A stretch of DNA of 64,000 nucleotides from Lucinisca nassula (lineage: Eukaryota; Mollusca; Bivalvia; Lucinida; Lucinidae): positions 69,159,659-69,223,658 of the forward strand of contig OY757010.1 in assembly GCA_963580285.1 (NCBI GenBank), written 5' to 3'. The notes below the pieces were generated by a model. The model saw only the letters and a list, made by a program, of their open reading frames with translations, was not told the origin of the DNA and made no database searches. The translations under genes were made by a program, and so were the position numbers. This document shows, piece by piece, positions 9,601 through 21,600 of the stretch. Positions within the stretch are counted from its first letter, which is position 1; each line of letters starts with the position of its first letter.

Positions 9601-12600
9601 AGGTAAATCTCCTGTAGAACTCTGAATAACTCTCGTATATGCTGTACGGGTCGGTAAATAAATCTGCCGATTGAAGGTTGACCCTCTTCTAGCGGAGACT
9701 CTTGTATGAACCTCATGAAGTCTTTAGTTCTCTGCAGATCCGATAAGACACGGTTTGATTGCTGAAGTCCTTTGGCATACAAGTCATAGGCTTGACATAA
9801 CATGTGAACCTAAAATTGTAAAAAACAGAGGATCTTACATGAGTGTTCATGTATTATTGAATTTATTAAACGAGTTGAGGAAAAGGGATAACATGTGAAC
9901 CTAAAATTGTAAGACATAGAGGATCTTTACATGAATGTTCATGTATTATTGAATTTATTAAACGAGTTGAGGAAAAAGGGATGAAATGCGGGGCTTTGCC
10001 GAGCATTTGCATTTTGTTACTTTTTCTCAATGAGTTTAATAAATTAAATTCAATAAAACATGAGCAGGAATGCAAGATTCTATTAATCATATGACATTTA
10101 AAACGCATTTTATTCACAATCGTTATATTCCACCATTACTAAACGCGACGTCGTTAACGCGTCTTACATGTAACGTTAGGGGGCGTATCTAACTTATTTG
10201 CATATTTAATCCACTAGTGGATTATCAAATTTATTACTTGTACATGGCGTTATTACATTCTCAGACGAGACGTCATATGATAAAAAAACTAATGAAACCA
10301 CACCAGATGGAAATCTATTTTTTTATATAATTATGGTTATTTTTCAAGGAAAATAAGGCCTCAGATTCTATGACGGCTCCAACGTAAAGGCTTAATGAGC
10401 ATTAGAGAGATCTAATTCAAGGTAATGTTGGTTGGTGCCTGATGCTCTGTCTCTGGTCGGGCCCATCGGAGTCTAACTGTTGGTTTTCTTTTGCTCCAGC
10501 ATTTCAGTGGTTTCTTGCTGTCGAGTCCTCACCGTTGTCTCACCTCTGTGGTTCTTTGATTTTTTTGTGTTCACGGAGATGTTGCACTGATGAGATAGGA
10601 GGCCTTCATGCGGACTGAACAAATTATTTGTCTAAATCGCGGCGGAAGTAAGGGCGAGGATTGTGGCCACGTAAAATCGATTTAAGCCCCCCAGTGGAAA
10701 TCATTCCACTGACCGTTCCAAGGCGGTTCTTCTGTGGCGGTTTATTTATGGTGTTGTTTGTTACTTACTGTGTGTATCACTTGTGTCTTTTTATTTTGGA
10801 TGGCCATATGGCCATTTTGTGGGAAAGTAACTGTCCTTATGGCCTTCCTTTGTTTAGGTTTCCATTATGGTCTGGTCGCTTAATGTTTGTGTTTCTTTCC
10901 CTTTGGTGTCTTTGATGGGTGGAGTAAGTTATTTGTATCGATTCCTGATCTTTGTTTTACTTCTACTTTGCCATTACGTGTTAATCGTCAGCTTGAGCTA
11001 AAAATAGGTTTGAGGTTGATGTGTAATTGTCATGATTGGCAGAACCTAGGCTTTCAAAAACCAACTTTTGTTAGTGGTCATGATTTATCATCTTGATAAT
11101 GTCTGAATCAAGCTTCAATAGGCCAAAATGTTTTACTTTTATATGATATCATGATACCAAAAAGGCGGACATCGAGACATCAACAGTACATCCTGCTCAC
11201 ATGAGCATTGCAGAATGGTAAACTTGACATGTGAAAAATAATATTTTCTGTTCTTGAATACTAATCAAAGTACGATATATGACTAATAAACCTTACCTTT
11301 GATCGATATATCATGCCTATTGAGTTAACAAAGTTGTAGTGATCACTGGACACGGACTCATCAGTATCATCAGACATGAAGGAGCCTGGAGCATTGTCAT
11401 GCATCTGTTTGATATGGCACTCTGATATGGTGGTTAACTGCAAAATAATAAGATATGGATACACTTTCAGGGGAGGCAACTCCTGCAAAAGTATTTTTGT
11501 CTCGCATGCCAACAGGGGTCAACTCCTGAGGAATAAATTCTTTCCTTTAAGAGTAGACTCCCTTTTTCAGTGGGATGAGGCTAATAGAAAAGTGAACAGG
11601 AAGTCCAGCAAGTTGTCTCCCTTTGAAAAAAGGTGGAAAAATCTGCCAGGTGTTCACATTTTCCTTAAGTATAGGTACATCCTTAAGGGTTGCTCATAGG
11701 CCCAGATGAGAGTGGGGTATCTAGAAATTATTTTTTTTATTTCACCACAAAAACATATGGGCACTCATAAGAAGGGCCTCGTCTAGGCGCTTCTAATGAG
11801 TACCCACAACATATACTTTAAGACCACTTTTGAACAATCCCACAGATGTTCTCCCACTAGAGCACACTGGATGCAGAAAAACCCGAAAATGTACCCCAAA
11901 CCATCTAAATATGCTTTTAAAAACATAGTGTCTTAATTTGAGGGTGGTCTTAATAGCGGAATTTTACAGTACATAGAGACCTCAATGGCAAAATCATGGA
12001 TGGCCCATGTATCATGACTAATCAGTAGGTAGACCTTGGGTCCTCAGAGAATTCTTACAGACAGCTTCAGATATCAATATGGTCAGTATAATTCAAGCAT
12101 TTTTTAATATTTTGAAAATGTTGCAAAGTGGTTTGAGTAATTGAAGTTCGACTACCTGTTGATTTTGTGTTTTGGCTTTAACTCTTATTCTGCTGTTCAC
12201 GACAACCAGTGTATATTCAGATCTGAAGAAGCCATCTTATCAGGATCTACACTGTTTGATATTCTGTTTATGGATTTGTAAGAATAAATTACATCAAATA
12301 ATCTGATTGGTTCAAAGTCAGAAATGGGTGTGGCTAAGCTGAATATTCAGCAGGATAAGGGTTAATGCCACTTCAAATGACAGTTAGAGATGAAATGCTC
12401 TATGCAATGGAATGACATCTGCCATCAAGAAGAATGTTGCCTCCAGTTATTTCAAAACTAGTGCAAATTGCTTGAAAGGAAATCCCATATCCAATGAAGC
12501 AAACATAGAATTTATTCATAAGTTACCCACCTTTTCAATGTTCTGGAAGAGGGCTGTGTGTTGTGTATGATTCAGTATACAATGTCTCGGGGGTCGAGAG

Positions 12601-15600
12601 TAACTCTGCATCCCAGCATGCATAAGATCAATGAAGTCCAGCTCCAGACTTAATAGACGATGGATAGCTTCCTGTTTACGCACCTCACAAGTGCGGACAG
12701 TCTGGAAATTTACAATAACATAAGTAATGTTAAAATGTTGAATGTGACCATCTCTGTGATGAGCAATTTAGTAAGCAAACAGTGCAGGCACAGGTCAGAC
12801 GCCGCAGAACTTGGCGTCTACAGTTTGCAAAATGTTCTGCCAGTTTCCAAACAAATTTTGAGGAAAACACAACCTTAATCCCCTTAATTCTGAAATGGAC
12901 TCCTGCCATATATCAGGAGGAAGATTTAATATGGTACTAAAAGGGTTAGTGATTTTGTTTTATTTCCCTATTTACAAGATATCTGTGTCTGCATTGTTTG
13001 CAAGCATCCCGTTTTGGGCTTTCTGCATAAAAATGGGTTACTAGCAAACAGTGGGGATCCAGATCAGATGACACAGAATGCATCATCTGATTCAAGACCT
13101 TTACTGTTTGCAAAAAGTTGTGATTTTCCAAACAAATACATGACACTTCTAATTTTTGAAATGAACTCCCCCTATGTAAAAGGCAGAGGATTCCATTCAA
13201 CACTTAACCTATTTTGTACCAGAAACCCCAAGACGGGTACCCGGACAAACAGTGCTGGCCCAGGGCCTACGTTGTTCGCAAAAAGTTCAGCCATTTTCAA
13301 AGTAGATTTTGAAGAAAACACAACCTGACACCCCTAACGTTCGAAATGGATCCGATCTGTATAAGGAGGAAGATTCTATTTGGTATTAAAAGAGTTAATA
13401 GGTTAAATGCAATTAACTCAGCTGTGCACTTACTCTATGTCCTCGGGCCAACAATGGTAGTGGTGTACTGGTAGCCATCAGAGCTGTTTCTGGATTCATG
13501 GGAAACATCACACTCCCATCAACGGAGATCTCATTTTCTTTCATATCGTAAGCAATTGTGTACATCTGAGGTATCGCTTTTTCTCGTCATCAATGTTGCT
13601 GTCATTGGAGCCAGTTGGGCCAGGGGCAGACTTCCAGGGTGAGTTCTCGAGATGCTCAAAGGTGACAGGTTTCTGTCTCTGTATATCTAATACCAGTACA
13701 TTGCTACAGTGTCTGTAAAGAAACAAAAAATTAAGTTTAATAAATAAAATTTACCCAAATCAAACAGCCTTTAAATTGACAAATGTGTGGTTCGTGCCTC
13801 TCTCTGGCCAAATGTGAGAAGCCAAGTTCTGCAATACAAGGTCAGTTGGTTTTTCTCTAGGTACTCTGGTTTTTGCCCACCTCTGATTAATGGCCAGCTC
13901 AAAATAAGTGAAATAATCTTGAAACCACAAAATCACCCCACCCCCCGAAAAAAAATTAACACTGTTTAAATCAAGCATTGTTCCCCAGCTTGATTTGAAC
14001 AGTGTGCCCTACGTCTGAAAAGTGTTTTTATGTCCCCTTGTACTGGTTCTCTACACCTGTCTGTCTGTTCATCTGTCTGTCTGGCTGGCTGTCAATTACA
14101 CTTTTTGTCAGCAAAAAAACCCAATTGAATTATGCTAATATTAACTTGAGCAGGCACTTTGAGACCACTATGGAGATGACACCATAGATATCTGACAATC
14201 TTTTCAGTTTTGGTGCACAGCTAATTTGGCCATGTGGCTCAGGCAGAGGCTGAGAGCAGTTTACAAACACCTGCTCTAGTTATACATGTACAAACTTTTA
14301 TCTACTTACTTGACAATTTTGGCCACACTGGTGGCTGTCGACCTTGAAACGTTCTGTTTGTTCAGTCTGATTACGATGTCTCCCGGCTGCAGACCCGCTG
14401 ATTCTGCTGGTGATGCCCGGTCGACTCGTCCCACTCGCACTGGGCATGCCTCCACAACGGAAAACCCAAAACCATTCTTGCCCCTGCGCAATGTGATCTG
14501 CATGGATTCCATTCCCCAGACATCTTTGTTTACAGAAGGGATATTAGACTGGGCTGCAAGAAAAAAAAATAATTTTGTTACTCAACTTATTACAGTAAAT
14601 GAGTCTTTCTGATACAGACATATTTATTTACAGAAGGGATATTAGACTGGGCTGCAAGAAAAGAATAATTTTATTGCTCACAGCATTACAGAAGGGATAT
14701 TAGACTGGGTTACAAGAAAAGAATAATTTTGTTGCTCATAGCATTACAGAAGGGATATTAGACTGGGCTGCAAGAAAAGAATAATTTTGTTGCTCACAGC
14801 ATTACAGAAGGGATATTAGACTGGGTTGCAAGAAAAGAATAATCTTGTTGCTCATAGCATTACAGAAGGGATATTAGACTGGGCTGCAAGAAAAGAATAA
14901 TTATGTTGCTCATAACATTACAGAAGGGATATTAGACTGGGCTGCAAGAAGAGAATAATTTTGTTGCTCACAGCATTACAGTAGGGATATTCGACTGGGC
15001 TGCAAGAAAAGAATCATTTTGTTACTTATGGCATTACAGTAAATAAATCAGTCTTTCTTCTATAGACATCTGTATTTACAAAAGGGATATCAGACTGGGT
15101 TACAAGAAAAGAATAATTGTGTTACTTATGGCATTACAGTAAATCAGTCTTTCTGCTTTAGATTTCCAAGACATTTTTATTAACAGAAGGAATATTAGAC
15201 TGGGCTACAAGAAAAGAATAATTTTGTTGCTCATAGCATTAGGGAAGGAATATTAGACTGGGCTCAGTAACAAGAAATGAACAATTTTGTTACTTATAGA
15301 ACTACAGTAAACCAGTCTTCCTTCTATAAACATTTACGAAGGAATATTAGACTGTAAACCAGTCTTCCTTCTATAGACATTTACAGAAGGAATATTGGAC
15401 TGGGCTACAAGAAAAGAATAATTTTGTTACTCACGGCATTACAACAACCTCTGTTTGCAGTATGAATAAAAAAATATTATGGATTTTCATCGAAAAGTAG
15501 CCATTTGGGAGATGAGAAAAAATGCACTATATCGCATGGGTGTGCTATCATAATGTAAATTTAACCATTTTGTACCAAATGGAATCTTCTTTATGTATAG

Positions 15601-18600
15601 CAGGAGTCCATTTCAAAATACAGGGGTGTCTGGTTGTGTTTTCTTCAAAAATTTATTTGGGAAATGGGTTAACTTTTTGCAAACAGTGTAGGCCCTGATC
15701 AGACACTGCATTCTGTGGCGTCTGATCTGGGCCTGCACTGTTTGCCGGGATACCCGTTTTGGGGTTTTGGGTACAAAATGGGTTAAGATGAAGCAATTTT
15801 AACAAGTACCGACAATATACTTAATAAAGATATCTTAAAAGAATTGAAAACAATTATCAATTGTTCTATTTACTCCCCCCCTTAACTGAAATTACGCATT
15901 CAAAACTTTTAAATTATTGCATTTCAAACTGAAAGTAACATTACTACTTTCAACCCATCAGGGATGAGGATACAAGTTGGCAATGTTGGATCAACGTTGA
16001 TATAAGGTCACGCTAATTCAACATGCTTAAACTTCAAAACCTTTGGTTATATGACCGTCCATGTTTGATTACTGAGAAGTTAATCATGCAGTTGTTTGTT
16101 TGTTTGTTTGATTTGAGGTTTAACGTCCCCGTCAACATTGTAAAGGTCATTTTGGAGACGTTGCTTCCAATTTTGTGGGACTTTTACCCAACATTGAGAT
16201 GAAATGAAATCTCAAGCCCTGTCGCCCGATAAAACCAATAGGATTTATTAGCATGGAGGGTCCGCCTCGCACCACGGTTCCTGGACAGGCTTAGATCCTC
16301 TAAGTGGTTTACCAGTACTAGTGTGCGGGCCGGATTCAGCTCTGCGTGGAGGCATCATGCAGCCCATATATTTCTACAAGCCCCTATGGGGGTCATGCAG
16401 TTGTACTTACTTTTAAGCTGGGGTTTGAACCTCTGTGACACCTGAAGGTGCTTCTTTCTACCAAGGTCCTCGGTCAACAGGTAGTACCAGCCATTCACCT
16501 CCTGCAGAATAAAAACGAACTGGAGTTTAGATTATTTCATTAAATCATGTCTGTTGGTAAACCAACACAGAAAGGAACACCTTTTGTCCTTTCTAACCCT
16601 TAAAGGGTTAAGCAACATTCCAGAGCGGATGACACCCTTTTGATGTTTTTTAGTCATTAAATACAGTAAAATTCCTAAAAGACCAATTTTGGTCATTGTA
16701 GGCAGAAAATACAAAGAAAAATTAAGTGTACCATTCAAAATAAGCTTTTTGTAGCAGAATTGGTCCTAATTTTAGGTGGTCTTAATAGTGGAATTTCACT
16801 GTAATTGTTGCAGAAAAACAGGCTTAATTGTCTGTGGTGCAGTCTTTTTGCATGCTTAGAACAAACTCCATATCATTTAAAAATAATAATGAGATACAAG
16901 TTCCTGCGAACAAAGTCAGCAACTTTAGTATCAACAAGTTATGGGACACCTTTGACTCTGCCACACTGCTGCCACAAATATAGTTCTCGTATAAACTGTG
17001 TCATTTCTTGCAATCTAAGTTTGTCAGGAACCCAATAAGTAACTCATTTCAGGACGAAAACGTAGGGAGTTGTGGGTATCCACCAAAACCGACTCATTGG
17101 GTGCACTTCAAACCATGTTTGTACGATGAGTAAGACCAATTTTAATTTAAAAATATTTTTATAGTTGAAAATTAACATTTGTGTTCCCAATACCATAATG
17201 ATCCTAAGTACTGGGACATACAGGCCTAAGCAAACAGTGCAGACCCAGATAAGACTGCTCCTAAAGAAGGACTGCTCCTCAAGAAGCAGTCTGATCAGGA
17301 TCTACACTTTTTGCCATTCCATTTGCACTTTTTGGACTCCTTGCTGGATCCTGAAAAAAATTATTAAAATTTCAGGAGAATTACAGCAAGTCCTCAAGTT
17401 GTCAGAATTTTTAGGATTTTTACGGTAAATAAAAATTATTATTGCCCATTGTGTACTGTATATTTAACATCTTATGCACAAGCCTACTAAGGAAAAGAGT
17501 GGTTAGGTAAACTAACTAGCTTGATATGATCTAAATAGTGTCAACTGGGCTGTCAACTCCAAACAATTAAACAAAAGTATTTACCTTCTTGGGGTTGGTC
17601 AAATGCCTGATGCCAAACGACATGCATCCTAGGAATTCATTCACTCTGCAAAAGAAAGATATAAAGAGATTATTTTAATTCAAATTCTGTATTTATTCGA
17701 AATTTGAGGCCACCAAAAAGTCATAAAATAAGGCTCAGCAATCAGTATAGATCCAGATCAGACTGCTCCTACAAATATTGCAGATCCTGATCAAATCTGT
17801 CTGATTAGGGTCTACACTTCTTTGCACTGAGCAAGACTATGCAGCCAAAATATAAAATTTGACACCACATCCAGCTTTCATTTTCGGAAGTAATCATCTT
17901 TGTTTGTAGCAAAAAATCTCTGAACCCATTTAGTACCAAAAACGCCAAAACGGGTGTGCAGGCCCAAATCAGGGCCTACACTGTTTGCAGAATGTTCAGC
18001 CATTTTCTGAACAAATTTTGAAGAAACCACAACCTGACACCCCTTAATTTTGAAATCGACTTCTGCTATATATAAGGAGGAAGATTCCATTTGGTACAAA
18101 AAGGGTTAATTATTTCAAATATGCAATATTAAATAAAGCTTCTTTTTCTTTATCTTTATCTTTAAGTACCTTATCAAGTGATCTGTGGATAAATCTTGAA
18201 TTTCCCTGGCAACCAAATCATAAGCCTGTATTTTCATTTAATTATGAAAACAACTTGTGCTTTCTTATTGTAAAACAATCATCCTGAAGCCACTTGCTAC
18301 TGAACTTTCTGTTGACTATAAGCTCCTTAAGCCACCTTATCAAGATAACTCAAATGGTTTTCATTATGATGGATTATCTCCCTTAAACTGCATGTGCCTG
18401 GATCAGCAGAGGTGTTTTTATTTATGCCCCTCCAGCAGCAGTCAGGCCACATGAAGATGGGACATATGGAAGGCGGGCACATATGGAAGCCCCCAACCCC
18501 ATCTCACTACCCAGTTAAAATGTAGCATGAATCACATCAAAAAGTTGCTTTTCTCAAGCTGTCCCACCAGCTCTTATCAGTAAGAAAAGCCCTAGTTATC

Positions 18601-21600
18601 AAGTGCCAAACCCAAAAACCTGACAAAGGCCCTTGTTTGACATATTAGTATTTGAGGAGTCTTAAACAAGTTCTATAGAAGGATATTACTTCATTAAAAC
18701 TCTCTCTATCATTGATAGTATTGTTTACACTGACCTCAATATTAATCAGGTGTCAGAACAAAGGGGGTACTGCCAGCCTACAGGTTCTAAACAAAGATGT
18801 CCACTCTTCAGTACAAATATTAGTTGTAAGATTTAGGACAGAAGTTTGTCTTGTTTCTTAATTCATAAATAAACATGTCTTATTATGAATTTAATTACGG
18901 TATTTTCCATAATGAGACACCAGCACACTTAGAAATTTCCTAGAACATTACCGTAATGATCCTAAGTATTGGCACAGATAGGCCAACAGTGACATTACCC
19001 AAATTTAATACATGTAGATACAGGTATGCAAACAAGTGTGATCCCCAGTCTCTCCTGGGGGTAAGTTAGAATGTGTTATAGCAAACAAAAGATGATACAT
19101 ACCCAGCATTCTGATCTCTGTGCCATACTGATATCAACAATCTTTTGTTATGGTCCTCACCCCACCCCCACACCCAATCTCCTGGCGGAAAAGTTAGAAT
19201 GTGTTAAAGCAAACAAAAGATGATACATACCCAGCATTCTGATCTCTGTGCCATACTGATATCAACAATCTTTTGTTATGGCCCTCACCCCACCCCCACA
19301 CCCAATCTCCTTGGGGATAAGATAGAATGTGTTAAAGCAAACAAAAGATGATACATACCCAGCATTCTGATCTCTGTGTCATACTGATATCAATAATCTT
19401 TTGTTAAGGCCCTCACCTCCCCCCACCCCCCACAATCTCCTGGGGGACAAGACAGAATGTGTTAAAGCAAACAAAAGATGATACATACCCAGCATTCTGA
19501 TCTCTGTGCCATACTGATATCAACAATCTTTTGTTAAGGTCCTCACCCCACCCCCACACCCAATCTCCCGGGGGACAAGATAGAATGTGTTAAAGCAAAC
19601 AAAAGATAATACATACCCAGCATTCTGATCTCTGTGCCATACTGATATCAACAATCTTTTGTTAACGTCCTCACCCCCACCCCCACACCCAATCTCCTGG
19701 GGGACAAGTTAGAATGTGTTAAAGCAAACAAAAGATGATACATACCCAGCATTCTGATCTTTGTGCCATACTGATATCAACAATCTTTTGTTAAGGTCCT
19801 CACCCCACCCCCACACCCAATCTCCTGGGGGATGAGTTAGAATGTGTTAAAGCAAAGAAAAGATGATACATACCCAGCATTCTGATCTCTGTGCCATACT
19901 GATATCAACAATCTTTTGTTAACGTCCTCACCCCACCCACCCCACACCCTATCTCCTGGGGGATGAGTTAGAATGTGTTAAAGCAAAGAAAAGATGATAC
20001 ATACCCAGCATTCTGATCTTTGTGCCATACTGATATCAACAATCTTTTGTTAACGTCCTCACCCCACCCCCACACCCAATCTCCTGGGGGACAAGATAGA
20101 ACGTGTTAGAGCAAACAAAAGATGATACATACCCAGCATTCTGATCTTTGTGCCATACTGATATCAACAATCTTTTGTTAAGGCCCTCACCTCCCCCCAC
20201 CCCCCACAATCTCCTGGGGGACAAGATAGAATGTGTTAAAGCAAACAAAAGATGATACATACCCAGCATTCTGATCTTTGTGCCATACTGATATCAACAA
20301 TCTTTTGTTAACGTCCTCACCCCACCCCCACACCCAATCTCCTGGGGGTCAAGATAGAATGTGTTAAAGCAAACAAAAGATGATACATACCCAGCATTCT
20401 GATCTCTGTGCCATACTGATATCAACAATCTTTTGTTAACGTCCTCATCAGTCAGTTCACTGTAAATGGTATAAGTAATAATACATGTATATTATTCTGG
20501 AAATGTCTTATATATTATGTCATTTCTCTATGTTCAGTTTTCTAATGCTGATGGAGACTTCTTTTAACCCTTTCACCCCTGATGTTCTAATATGGACTAT
20601 TCCATCTTTGCATTTAGACATGTCCATTCTTACTGAGATTAGAGTAAATCTCAGGACTTTAGTCAGAATCACAAGCAAACCCTGAGATTAGAGTAAATCT
20701 CAGGACTTTAGTCAGAATCACAAGCATACCCTGAGATAAGAGTAAATCTCAGGACTTTAGTCAGAATCACAAGCATACCCTGAGATTAGAGTAAATCTCA
20801 GGACTTTAGTCAGAATCACAAGCATACCCTGAGATTAGAGTAAATCTCAGGACTTTAGTTAGAATCACAAGCATACCCTGAGATTAGAGTAAATCTCAGG
20901 ACTTTAGTCAGAATCACAAGCATACCCTGAGATTAGAGTAAATCTCAGGACTTTAGTTAGAATCACAAGCATACCCTGAGATTAGAGTAAATCTCAGGAC
21001 TTTAGTTAGAATCACAAGCATACCCTGAGATAAGAGTAAATCTCAGGACTTTAGTTAGAATCACAAGCATACCCTGAGATTAGAGTAAATCTCAGGACTT
21101 TAGTCAGAATCACAAGCATACCCTGATGAGACGTCACATGAACTTTTCATTGTAACACAGTTTAACCCTTAGCCCCCTGCATAAATTAATTTAGCCACAC
21201 CCATTTACATTTCAACCAATCAAAATACTTAAATGTAATTTATTTATTCAAATTCGCAAACTGAATGACAAACAGTGTAGATCCTGATGAAGCCATCTGA
21301 TCAGGATCTACAGTTGGCATAGGTATCTGTAACCATCTCCAGGGTTGAAAGGGTTAAAGACTCAGATAGTAAGCTTCCAAAACTTATTTGGCTTGAAAAA
21401 GTGTTCATAACAGTACAGCTGGAGCTAATTTTCTACCTCCCTCTTTTACTGGACACAGCCTATCATATGCTATGATAATATGTCTTTAATTGGAACCACA
21501 TAAGATGCTAATTAGTACTGACACTGAATTAGCAATATAAATTTATGGTAATGCAGTTCTCACAGCTTATTTCAAATTTAATCCAAGAAATTGATATGTC

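Noticed and set aside
14306..14512. PDZ frame taken as a stand-alone 68-residue small protein
   Set aside because: It has splice sites at both ends and joins in phase to C2 and linker exons, so it is an exon.
20036..20269. 77-codon minus-strand frame containing NKRLLISVWHKDQNAG twice
   Set aside because: Two headless exon copies of the 128-bp array joined through intron sequence; not a separate gene.
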